From positions 1,178,001 through 1,242,000 of the forward strand of contig PS015009.1 of the NCBI GenBank assembly GCA_048213135.1: DNA of 64,000 bases, written 5' to 3'. This DNA comes from Reclinomonas americana ATCC 50394 (taxonomy: Eukaryota; Jakobida; Jakobea; Jakobida). The notes beneath the pieces were generated by a model. The model made no database searches and was not told the DNA's origin. It worked only from the letters and a program-made list of their open reading frames with translations. Numbering within the stretch: the stretch's first letter is position 1; each line of letters begins with the position of its first letter. Positions 33,411-41,654 of this stretch are shown here, piece by piece. Position numbers and translations under genes: made by a program.

Positions 33411-35660
33411 TTAATTAAATGTTGCCATGGGGTCAACCACCGGGAACCTGTACACACTTAATGGCTCCGTATCTGTTCCGGCAGCGGTTTTATTCATCTT
33501 TTCCAGTTGCTCCCTGCTTTTCTGGTTTTCTTTATCCCTGTTCTCTATCGCCTTCCTGATGGAATCTTTCTGGCGCTGGTCTTCCTGCTGTTGTTTCAGT
33601 TTCAGGGAGTCAACCGCGTTGGCCGGGGTTGCAGGTGTGGTTGTGTTGTTTTTGTTACGGTCATCATACCTGTAGTTATCCGGACTGGTATTTATTTCAA
33701 TACCATCTTTATTAATACGTACACGGGAGTTGCCGTTATTGTCCCAGTCGTCGTCGCGGTGGTCCCTTACTTCTTTGGCGGTACGGCCATCGAGGGCATG
33801 CAGGCCGTCGGCTTTCATCACGTAAGTGAAGTTGCTGATCCAGTCGTGTTCCTCGTCCCTGAAGTCGATATCAAAATCGCCGTCGTTGAAAGGAGTATGG
33901 AAACGTACATTGTTGTACCAACCCACATCACCATTTATACGTATTTGTTTACCCACCGGAACGTATATGCGCAGGATGATACGCTGGTTGCGGAATTTGT
34001 CGGTTTTATTGATCGCGATGCCCTGATCCAGTTTAAGAACGGTATCCATTTGCTGGACGCCGAATCGGATCCTGGACGCCTGTTCGCGGGCCTGTGCACG
34101 GGTGCGGCCGTCGGCCATCCTGATCATGGTTATCCTGAAACTGTCGTTGGCTGATTTCACGATCTGTATATCGTAGTTCTTCACGTAAGCGGTGTCATCG
34201 TCGATGCCGGTGAAGGGTTCAAACCTGAGCCAGCGGTTGCGGGTATACCTTTGCAGGGGTGTTTCGGAAGTGATTTCCAGTTTATCCACTTTAGGATTCA
34301 CCAGTGTTACCTGTTCCTCAACAATATTATCGTTGGTGTTTTTGAAATCACGTGCTACGGATGAAATGAGCAGTATAAAACATAACCAGCCCAGTATCCA
34401 TATAGAGATGAAAGAAAGGCGGATCATTTTGCTGCCGGTCTTTACCTTGGCCAGTTTACGGATCAGCCAGGTGATAACACCGATGAGCGGAGCTGCGATG
34501 AAGAACAGCAGTGTTCCCCAGGCATAAGCGTTCTGCCATCCTTCTGTGATAAGGAAGTCTTTCAGCGGGAAGATACCGATGGCGGCAATACCCAGTCCGA
34601 ACAGGGCGGCCAGTACAGCGAATCCCACACAACCTATAATGAAGTAGCCGAATATTTTAAAGAGCAGGGCAATGATATCGCCAAGAGATGTGCCGGTTCG
34701 TTTGGCCGCCTTGTTCATTTCAGCGCCCATGGCCTTACTTTTTTCAGTAGTGAAAGCAGCAGCTTCCTCACCGAATTTTTTAGCCCTTTGCTGAACACCT
34801 TTCATTTCTTCCATTACGGAATTCTTGATGGAGTTGAGGTCGATCTTTTCGCCTTTCATTTCCAGTTTTTCGGCTGTAGTTACGGCTTCGGGGATCACCA
34901 ACCAGAGAATGATATAGACGATAAGTGCACCCGGACTGAATCCTACACGAAGGAAATCGGGGAAGTCCATATAACCCCAGTGGCCCCAGCGGAAGGCGAA
35001 GCTCAGGAAAGGCAGCAGAAACAGCAGCCTGGGTATCCATACGTTCACGCCAAAATAGTTGGCGATACCGCTGCACACGCCGGCGATCCATTTGTCATCA
35101 CCATCGCGGTACAGTTTTTTTCTTGTGCCGCCGATCTCCACATCCGTACTGTTGGGCAGGAATATCCAGAGCAGGATATATACAAAGAAACCAACGCCGG
35201 TTACGATAAAGAGGATGCGAACGATGAGTGAATCGATATTGAAATAATTAGCGATACCGGCACACACACCACCGAGTATTTTATTATTCTCGTCGCGGTA
35301 CAGGCGTTTGGGCCTGGCGGCAGTAAAGGGTTCGCCCTGCTGCGACTGTTGCTGCTGGCCGGTATTGGCCTGTGTACCCTGGGCGGCTGAGTCGCCGGAA
35401 GTTTCAAAGTCTTCGGGGCGGCCCATACTGTTGATGATGGCGTTTACATCATCATCGGTGATACAGGTGGCGCCTTTCTGCAGGCGTTCCTGGAAGAGTT
35501 CTCCTATACGGCTTTCGATATCGTTGATGATCTCTTCCTTGCCTTCTTCATTGGCAAAGTGCCGGTTAAGGCTCTCCGTATAGTTTTTCAGCAGTTCAAA
35601 CGCTGTAACTTCTATGGGTACAACGCGTCCCTGGAAGTTTATGTTGATTACTTGTTTCAT
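33411..35660 (-). CDS. Membrane protein with two PspC domains
   Basis: 749 residues. The N-terminal 90 residues resemble a HAAS-like signalling region (INDIESRIGELFQERLQKG...MGRPEDFE). Two PspC domains follow, RLYRDENNKILGGVCAGIANYFNID (about 117-176) and KLYRDGDDKWIAGVCSGIANYFGVN (about 182-262), then several more membrane helices (about 325-425). A periplasmic beta-rich region follows and a C-terminal Lys/Gln-rich coiled coil. Such PadR-linked PspC proteins are thought to sense envelope stress (inference). It lies 77 bp downstream of PadR with a copy of the shared 13-mer between. Confidence 0.88.
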   Translation of the reverse strand: MKQVININFQGRVVPIEVTAFELLKNYTESLNRHFANEEGKEEIINDIESRIGELFQERLQKGATCITDDDVNAIINSMGRPEDFETSGDSAAQGTQANTGQQQQSQQGEPFTAARPKRLYRDENNKILGGVCAGIANYFNIDSLIVRILFIVTGVGFFVYILLWIFLPNSTDVEIGGTRKKLYRDGDDKWIAGVCSGIANYFGVNVWIPRLLFLLPFLSFAFRWGHWGYMDFPDFLRVGFSPGALIVYIILWLVIPEAVTTAEKLEMKGEKIDLNSIKNSVMEEMKGVQQRAKKFGEEAAAFTTEKSKAMGAEMNKAAKRTGTSLGDIIALLFKIFGYFIIGCVGFAVLAALFGLGIAAIGIFPLKDFLITEGWQNAYAWGTLLFFIAAPLIGVITWLIRKLAKVKTGSKMIRLSFISIWILGWLCFILLISSVARDFKNTNDNIVEEQVTLVNPKVDKLEITSETPLQRYTRNRWLRFEPFTGIDDDTAYVKNYDIQIVKSANDSFRITMIRMADGRTRAQAREQASRIRFGVQQMDTVLKLDQGIAINKTDKFRNQRIILRIYVPVGKQIRINGDVGWYNNVRFHTPFNDGDFDIDFRDEEHDWISNFTYVMKADGLHALDGRTAKEVRDHRDDDWDNNGNSRVRINKDGIEINTSPDNYRYDDRNKNNTTTPATPANAVDSLKLKQQQEDQRQKDSIRKAIENRDKENQKSREQLEKMNKTAAGTDTEPLSVYRFPVVDPMATFN

Positions 35661-35719
35661 GGCTAAATGTTTTCTGTTTCGTTAGTTGATGGTTCCCAAC
35701 GGTTCCCGGCAAAAGGAAC

Positions 35720-35732
35720 ATGGCTATACTTT
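35720..35732 (-). promoter_or_regulatory. Shared 13-mer AAAGTATAGCCAT, copy 2
   Basis: In the PadR-PspC intergenic gap, 60-72 bp before the PspC start. It suggests that the PspC gene has its own control site in addition to read-through from padR. Confidence 0.5.
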
Positions 35733-35737
35733 ATTTT

Positions 35738-36103
35738 TTATTGGGTGTCGTTGAAGTTGTCGGTCTGTGATAGTTGTTCTGCTTCCGTAAGGGCTTTTAC
35801 CGCGTTGGCCAGTTCAAACCAGGTGGCTTCCAGCTCCTTGTAAAATTCCGCTCCTTTATCGGTCAGCGAAAAATATTTCCGCGGCGGTCCGCTGTTACTT
35901 TCCACCCAGCGGTAAGTGAGGAATTCTGCGTTTTTAAGCCTGGTCAGCAACGGGTAAAGGGTACCCTCCAGAATGTTGAGGTTGGCCGCCTTCATCTTAT
36001 CTATGATATCCGAAGGATATGCCTCCCCCTGCTTGATGACGGACAGGATACAAAATTCCAGTACCCCTTTCCGCATCTGGCTGGCTGTGTTATCAATATT
36101 CAT
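35738..36103 (-). CDS. PadR family transcriptional regulator
   Basis: 121 residues. The winged helix spans residues about 10-85 (KGVLEFCILSVIKQGEAYPSDIIDKMKAANLNILEGTLYPLLTRLKNAEFLTYRWVES..GPPRKYFSLTDKG), the PadR signature, followed by a C-terminal dimerisation helix. It usually represses its own operon. It is upstream of and co-directional with the PspC gene. Confidence 0.93.
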   Translation of the reverse strand: MNIDNTASQMRKGVLEFCILSVIKQGEAYPSDIIDKMKAANLNILEGTLYPLLTRLKNAEFLTYRWVESNSGPPRKYFSLTDKGAEFYKELEATWFELANAVKALTEAEQLSQTDNFNDTQ

Positions 36104-36124
36104 GGCATCAATGTTTTAAAAATC

Positions 36125-36224
36125 ATGGCTATACTTTAAGAAAGTGAAAAGTCCTGGTCCTGCATCCGAAATCCGGTTTTTCTTACTGCCAACCCCGGAA
36201 CTATCGCTTTCTGACACAAAGATA
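36125..36224 (-). promoter_or_regulatory. PadR promoter region: -7 TATCTTTG and 13-mer copy 3
   Basis: TATCTTTG (36217-36224, minus) fits the -7 consensus, which gives a leader of about 100 nt. AAAGTATAGCCAT (36125-36137) lies in that leader, 22 bp before the padR start. The rest of the 473-bp gap up to 36576 contains AGTACTAT and ATAGTA words near 36235-36275 that could be further PadR-type sites, but no gene; a 63-codon frame at 36317-36508 looks spurious. Confidence 0.5.
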
Positions 36225-36576
36225 ATAACATTTTAGTACTATGCAACACATAATACCATATTTTTTATAGTAGCTTGTGCTGAATATTACAAGAACAAGT
36301 TATAATTAACTGTAAATCAATAATATGATGAGGTAAAAAAAATTCCATGAATTTTTCCGCTTGTGATGAGTGGTGAAAAATATCCCTCGAATGGCGGAAA
36401 AATGCCTTCCTGCGGGGCCATTTCAGTTGTTAAAACATTCTTATTACCTTGTTGCCGGAGTAACATATATACAGGCCCTGCGTCCCAATAGCAGGAACCG
36501 GTTATCATGGAGTTAAATCAATTGTAACACTTATCTCCCGGCACCTCATTTGTTACTGAACTAAAAAGAGATCGCT

Positions 36577-37725
36577 ATGAAATATTTTCTACCCCTGGCC
36601 CTGTTTGTTTTTTCATTAGCCTCCTGTAAAACAAGCAAGAATTACCTGACCAGGCTCGATGACGACAAATCCATTTTCGATGCCGTAAAAGCCCTCGAAA
36701 AAAACGCCGGCGACACCAATGCCCTCAACGTGCTTCCACTGATCTACAAAAATGCGGAAACACGTCACCTGCAAAAGATCAGCAGTTATGGCGGATCGCC
36801 TGACATCAGCCGCTGGGATAAGATCCTGTCGGAATATAATATCCTGCAGGATATGTATATGGCCATCAGCAGCAACAGCACGGCGAACAACATTGTAAAA
36901 GCAAAAAACTACCAGCCCATTATATACGAACTGCAGCAACAGGCGGCGGAAGATTATTACGCGGAAGCCACTTTCCGTTTTGGTAAAGCGGGACGCGACA
37001 ATGTTAAACAGGCGTATGCTTACTTTAAGAAAGCTGATAAACTGTCGCCCGGTTTTAAAGATGCACAGGCCCGCATGGAAGAAGCTTACCAGGCCTCTAT
37101 CGTTAATGTGGTGATCAACCCCGTAGCCGATAACTCCTTTTTCTTCAACACCGGCGGCTGGGGCAACTATGGATATAATTACAGCAACGAATATTTTCAG
37201 CAAACCCTGGTGAGGGAACTGGGCGGGGAGAACAGCACCCGCTACCCTGCCCGCTTCTATACCGACTGGCAGGCACGCCGCGATAATGTGCAGCCCGACT
37301 GGGTGGTGGACCTTACCCTTCGCAATATGGATATTCCGCAACCCTCCATTTACAATTACAGGAGGAATGCCAGCAAAAGGATCGAGACCGGCCGCGATAC
37401 AGGGAACAAACCCATTTACCAGACGGTATACGCCACCATAAATATATCCCGCCACTCTTTCAATGCCCGGGCAGATATGGAAGTAAGGATAACGGAACTC
37501 ATTACCCGGAAAAACATCAGCAACAACAACTACAGTGAATACTACAACTGGCAGGAAGAAACCGCCACTTATTCCGGCGACAGCCGTGCGCTGAGCAGCA
37601 GCGACTGGGACATGATCAACAACAACCGTTTTTATGAACCCCGCCGCGAAGACATACTGAATGAGCTGTACCGTAAATTGTATACACAGGTAAGGAGCAG
37701 GATTGTGTATGCAGTAGATTGGTAA
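36577..37725 (+). CDS. Putative lipoprotein
   Basis: 382 residues with a lipobox (FSLASC, Cys17) after MKYFLPLALFVF. The middle holds TPR-like helical stretches (YYAEATFRFGKAGRDNVKQAYAYFKKADKLSPGFKDAQARMEEAY, about 125-170). The C-terminal part is Asn/Tyr/Arg-rich with a mixed-strand domain. Not recognised by name. Probably envelope-located, judging by the signal alone. Confidence 0.7.
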   Translation: MKYFLPLALFVFSLASCKTSKNYLTRLDDDKSIFDAVKALEKNAGDTNALNVLPLIYKNAETRHLQKISSYGGSPDISRWDKILSEYNILQDMYMAISSNSTANNIVKAKNYQPIIYELQQQAAEDYYAEATFRFGKAGRDNVKQAYAYFKKADKLSPGFKDAQARMEEAYQASIVNVVINPVADNSFFFNTGGWGNYGYNYSNEYFQQTLVRELGGENSTRYPARFYTDWQARRDNVQPDWVVDLTLRNMDIPQPSIYNYRRNASKRIETGRDTGNKPIYQTVYATINISRHSFNARADMEVRITELITRKNISNNNYSEYYNWQEETATYSGDSRALSSSDWDMINNNRFYEPRREDILNELYRKLYTQVRSRIVYAVDW

Positions 37726-37928
37726 AATACCAATGTGAAAATGTGCCGGTAGCTCAATTTGAAAATGAATGAGCAGTTAATTCAATCATCCGGTCTTCGT
37801 GGTTTTGCGGGAAAAAATTATCCGTGAGAATTGTCGTCGTCAAAAACCAGTACTCATTTTTTCTCCGTAAATGCATTGGTTGTCGAACAAAGAGAGATAT
37901 CCAGGCAACCACAGCCAGATAATTGTTT

Positions 37929-38471
37929 ATGGAAAGAAAAATATATAACCCTATTCAAAAAGACCAGGTCGTTTTTTTGAAGACGCATGCCGATACCCAT
38001 GGCGAATACACCCTTGTTGAAGTAGAGCTGGCCGATGGCGGAGGAGTAGGCTGGCATTACCACAAAACCTATCTCGAAAAATTCGATTGCCTGGAAGGTG
38101 AAGTACAAATCGGGCTTGATAAAAAGATACTGTCATTACAACCCGGGCAGTCGGCAACAGCGCACCCTAACTCCGTTCACCTGTTCCGCAACCGAAGCGG
38201 AAAGCCCTGCAAATTCCTGGTAGAGTTGCGTCCTGCCAGCCGTGGTTTTGAACAATCCCTGCAGATTGGTTACGGCCTCGCCGGCGACGGGCTCTGCCGG
38301 CCCAACGGTTTTCCTAAAGATAAACTGGCGCTGGCCTGGTTATTCGACATCAGCGAAAGCAACCTCCCCGGCTGGATGAGCATTTTTGAATTCATCCTGC
38401 GCAGGCAGGCGAAAAAAGCAAGGGCGAAGGGGATTGATAAGAAGTTGATTGAACAGTATGTGAAGTTTTAA
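37929..38471 (+). CDS. Cupin-domain protein
   Basis: 180 residues starting at ATG 37929 (MERKIYNPIQKDQV); a TTG two codons upstream could also open the frame. The cupin core includes GGGVGWHYHKTYLEKFDCLEGEVQIGLDKK and the second motif PGQSATAHPNSVHLFRNRSG, with the His/Glu metal ligands expected for cupins. The substrate is unknown. It ends just before a GGGGTCT palindrome. Confidence 0.8.
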   Translation: MERKIYNPIQKDQVVFLKTHADTHGEYTLVEVELADGGGVGWHYHKTYLEKFDCLEGEVQIGLDKKILSLQPGQSATAHPNSVHLFRNRSGKPCKFLVELRPASRGFEQSLQIGYGLAGDGLCRPNGFPKDKLALAWLFDISESNLPGWMSIFEFILRRQAKKARAKGIDKKLIEQYVKF

Positions 38472-38484
38472 TGTGCGGGCCTAC

Positions 38485-38563
38485 GTTCCGCCGGGGTCTT
38501 CGGAACGAGACCCCGGTGAAGAATAACAGGAAAGATATCCCGATATAAAAGTAGATGTGCGGA
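38485..38563. repeat. GGGGTCT palindrome element, 79 bp, almost identical to 43769-43847
   Basis: A 9-bp stem, CCGGGGTCT/AGACCCCGG (38491-38499 and 38508-38516), with loop TCGGAACG, then GAAGAATAACAGGAAAGAT and a GATGTGCGGA word. ATGTGCGG also precedes the element. It sits 13 bp after the cupin stop codon. Confidence 0.85.
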
Positions 38564-38625
38564 TACATAAATGTTCAGAAGAAACCTTTTGAATTTTTAA
38601 TTTTGCATTTTTACTTTTGCTCCCC

Positions 38626-39279
38626 ATGGACAAACAACACATCATCAACCAAACCATCACTTACGTACAACAAGAATTAGAAGGCGCCGAAGGCGGACAC
38701 GACTGGTTCCATATACAACGCGTATGGGTGAATGCCAAAGCCATTGCCGCCACCGAACAGGCCGATACTTTCATTGTTGAACTGGGCGCTTTACTTCACG
38801 ACATTGCCGATGCCAAATTTCATGGTGGTGATGAAGAGGTAGGCCCGAAAAAAGCAAGAGCATTCCTCCAATCCTTAAACGTTTCTGAAGATGTGGTGCA
38901 GCATGTGGAACAGATCATCCGCAACATCTCTTTTAAAGGCGGCAATTTTGAAGCATCTTTCAGTTCCCCGGAGTTAAGTATTGTACAGGATGCCGACAGG
39001 CTCGACGCGTTGGGTGCCATTGGCATTGCCAGGGCTTTCCATTATGGCGGGTTTAAGAACAGGGAAATTTACAACCCCGCCATTGTACCCAATCTCAGCA
39101 TGACTAAGGATGAGTATAAAAAAAGTGCGGCGCCCACCATCAATCATTTTTACGAAAAACTATTGCTGCTGAAAGAAAGAATGAATACGGTTTCAGGAAA
39201 AAGGATCGCGGAAGAAAGAGACGCTTTTATGCGTCAATACCTGGAGCAGTTCTATGGTGAATGGGAAGGAGCCCGTTAG
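38626..39279 (+). CDS. HD-domain phosphohydrolase
   Basis: 217 residues from ATG 38626 (MDKQHIINQTITYVQQEL). The HD metal-binding residues are in HDWFHIQRVW (about 25-34), LGALLHDIADAKFH (about 60-72) and VQDADRLDALGAIGIARAF (about 123-140). This is the YedJ-like group of small HD hydrolases, nucleotide phosphatases of uncertain specificity. A TACTTTTG -7 element lies at 38611-38618, leaving only a few bases of leader. Its stop overlaps the feoB stop by 4 bp. Confidence 0.88.
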   Translation: MDKQHIINQTITYVQQELEGAEGGHDWFHIQRVWVNAKAIAATEQADTFIVELGALLHDIADAKFHGGDEEVGPKKARAFLQSLNVSEDVVQHVEQIIRNISFKGGNFEASFSSPELSIVQDADRLDALGAIGIARAFHYGGFKNREIYNPAIVPNLSMTKDEYKKSAAPTINHFYEKLLLLKERMNTVSGKRIAEERDAFMRQYLEQFYGEWEGAR

Positions 39280-41396
39280 CTGAGCAGGGTGTAGGCAATC
39301 CAGCTCATGATGTAGGCGAGACCGGTCATATACAGTAATTGTACCAGCGGCCATTTCCAGCTTTTCGTTTCTCTTTTTACAATAGCGATGGTACTCATGC
39401 ACTGCATGGCCAGCGCATAAAAAATAAGCAGCGATACCCCGGTAGGCAGATCGTATACCGGTTTGCCGTTCTCTCTTACCGCCGCGTGCATCTTTTCTTT
39501 TAAAGTACTGCTGTTCTCATCCTGGTCGGCACCCACGCTGTACAGTGTGGCCATGGTGCCTACAAACACTTCCCTTGCGGCAAAAGAAGTGACCAGCGCT
39601 ATGCCTATCTTCCAATCGTAGCCCAGCGGTTTGATCGCCGGTTCAATGGACTTGCCCAGTATGCCGGCAAAGGAGTTTTCGAGCAGGGCGGTATTGCGCT
39701 GGTTGTTGATGTTATCCGCGTTGGCGCTGTCTTTCACCAGCATCTCATCATATTTCGCTGTAACGGCAGCCATCCTTTGTTTGGGCCCATATGTACTGAG
39801 TACCCAAAGCAGCAGGCTGATAACCATGATCACTTTACCGGCATCAAACACAAATATTTTCGCCTTTTCTATCATGGTGCTGAGGGCGTTCTTCCAGCGG
39901 GGGCCTCGGTACATCGGTAATTCCAGAATGAAGAAACTGCGTTCTTTACTTTTAATGAACCATTTCATTACCCAGGCCATGATCAGCGCTATTACGGTTC
40001 CGAAAAGGTACAATCCCATCATTACCAGTCCCTGTAAGCTCAGGAAGCCCAAATACAGTTTGGATGGGATAACCAGTGCGATAAGAATGGTATACACCGG
40101 CAGGCGGGCACTGCAGCTCATCAGTGGTGTTACCAGTATGGTGAGCAGTCTTTCTTTTTTATTCTCGATGCTGCGGGCGCTCATTACCGCAGGTACAGCA
40201 CAGGCAAAGCCACTGATCATAGGCATTACACTTTTGCCGTTGAGTCCCACTTTGCGCATGAGTTTATCGGTAAGAAAACTGATGCGGGCCATATAACCGG
40301 TGTCTTCCAGTATGGTGATGAGCCCGAAAAGGATCATGATCTGTGGTACGAAAATGAGGATACCGCCGAGACCGGCCACTATGCCGTTCACAAAAAGATC
40401 ACTGAACCAGCCCTGTGGCAATACACCATTAAGCCAGCCCGATAACCAGCTGAAACCGCTGTCGATAGCGTCCATCGGATACTGCGCAATCCAGAACACA
40501 CTCTGGAAAAGCAGGAACAGCACGGCCAGTAATATGAAATAACCAAAAACGCGGTGCAGGAGGATGTCATCCAGTTTGTCGTTAAACAGGGCCCGTTTAA
40601 GCGGGTCGCTCTCCACCACCGCCTGCTGCATGATGTGCCGGATGCGGCCATACCGTTGCAGTATTTCTTCCGCCTGTGTTTTGGTGGGATTGAATTTTGT
40701 TTCTTCTTCTACAGCCTCTATCTTTTCCTGCATGCCATCGGCCAGTACAAAATGTTCGTGATTGATAAGGTAGTGCAGCGCCATATAGCTGCTGTGACCG
40801 GGATAGTGCGCTTTTACACCTTCAACCGCCGCAGGCGCCAGGGCCGCACTGTCGATGAAGTTGCGGTGAGGCGTATACGCCATATTTTCCGCAGCCAGGT
40901 CGAGTGTCTTTTTTAATTGTTCAACCCCCTTGTTCTTCCTCGGGTTGATGGGAACGATAGGAACACCCAGCTCCCGCTCCAGCCCGGGTATATCGATCTG
41001 TGTGCCTTTATGTTTGGCCAGGTCAAGCATGGTGAGTGCCACCACTACCGGTATATCCAGGTCAATGATCTGCGAACAAAAAAGGAGATTACGTTTGAGG
41101 TTACTGGCATCGGCCACCAGCAGTACCATGTCGGGCCGCACCTGTTCGTCCTGCTGAAGAAGTACCTTATACGCTACCCATTCGTCGGCCCGCTTGGGAT
41201 AAAGACTGTAAGTGCCCGGCAGGTCAATGATGGTAGCATCGAGATTGGGACTGATATGGCATTCGCCTGTTTTTTTATCTACCGTAACCCCGGGAAAGTT
41301 GCCCACTTTCTGTTTCAGTCCCGTAAGTACATTGAACAGAGAACTCTTTCCGCTGTTGGGATTACCTACCAGTGCTATGTTGATCTTTTTGGCCAA
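39276..41396 (-). CDS. feoB: Ferrous iron transporter FeoB
   Basis: About 706 residues. The N-terminal G domain has G1 GNPNSGKSS, G3 DLPGTYSL and a [N/T]xxD-type G4, TMLD. The membrane part has the two gate-type repeats (CAVPAVMSARSIENKKERLLTILVTPLMSCSARLPVY) and FAAREVFVGTMATLY. It imports Fe2+ across the cytoplasmic membrane. The frame opens at TTG 41414, but that codon overlaps a TATTTTTG -7 element, so the next TTG (41396, giving MAKKINIALVGNP) is the better start. No feoA is adjacent. Confidence 0.94.
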   Translation of the reverse strand: MAKKINIALVGNPNSGKSSLFNVLTGLKQKVGNFPGVTVDKKTGECHISPNLDATIIDLPGTYSLYPKRADEWVAYKVLLQQDEQVRPDMVLLVADASNLKRNLLFCSQIIDLDIPVVVALTMLDLAKHKGTQIDIPGLERELGVPIVPINPRKNKGVEQLKKTLDLAAENMAYTPHRNFIDSAALAPAAVEGVKAHYPGHSSYMALHYLINHEHFVLADGMQEKIEAVEEETKFNPTKTQAEEILQRYGRIRHIMQQAVVESDPLKRALFNDKLDDILLHRVFGYFILLAVLFLLFQSVFWIAQYPMDAIDSGFSWLSGWLNGVLPQGWFSDLFVNGIVAGLGGILIFVPQIMILFGLITILEDTGYMARISFLTDKLMRKVGLNGKSVMPMISGFACAVPAVMSARSIENKKERLLTILVTPLMSCSARLPVYTILIALVIPSKLYLGFLSLQGLVMMGLYLFGTVIALIMAWVMKWFIKSKERSFFILELPMYRGPRWKNALSTMIEKAKIFVFDAGKVIMVISLLLWVLSTYGPKQRMAAVTAKYDEMLVKDSANADNINNQRNTALLENSFAGILGKSIEPAIKPLGYDWKIGIALVTSFAAREVFVGTMATLYSVGADQDENSSTLKEKMHAAVRENGKPVYDLPTGVSLLIFYALAMQCMSTIAIVKRETKSWKWPLVQLLYMTGLAYIMSWIAYTLLS

Positions 41397-41411
41397 ATGG
41401 TTGCAAAAGCG

Positions 41412-41419
41412 CAAAAATA
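41412..41419 (-). promoter_or_regulatory. -7 element TATTTTTG of feoB
   Basis: A TAnnTTTG match on the minus strand, 16 bp upstream of TTG 41396. It decides the feoB start. Confidence 0.6.
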
Positions 41420-41623
41420 GCCTTTCTCCCCCGGTTTGGGGTTACGAAAAAGGAAAAGCGGAGCGCCGTATCGGGAATAAGTAGCAGGCGGCAGGTATAA
41501 AGTACCAGGAGGGCGCTCTTGTATTTCAGCCGGTTTTATTCTGTTACCCGGTGTTTGCTACTTTATATTGTCACATTATTATTAAAGTTGCTGCAGGAAT
41601 TCGGGAAACCGAAAATGCGGGCT

Positions 41624-41631
41624 TACCTTTG
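41624..41631 (+). promoter_or_regulatory. -7 element TACCTTTG of the M28 peptidase gene
   Basis: A TAnnTTTG match 23 bp before the ATG at 41655. Confidence 0.55.
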
Positions 41632-41654
41632 CGCTTCTTATCAACCATCAGCAT

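Noticed and set aside
36317-36508. 63-codon frame between padR and the lipoprotein gene
   Set aside because: AT-rich promoter region; the peptide lacks any domain and ends in a low-complexity run.
36616-37455. 279-codon minus-strand frame opposite the 36.6-kb lipoprotein
   Set aside because: The plus-strand frame has a clear lipobox and TPR-like composition; the minus frame has no recognisable feature.
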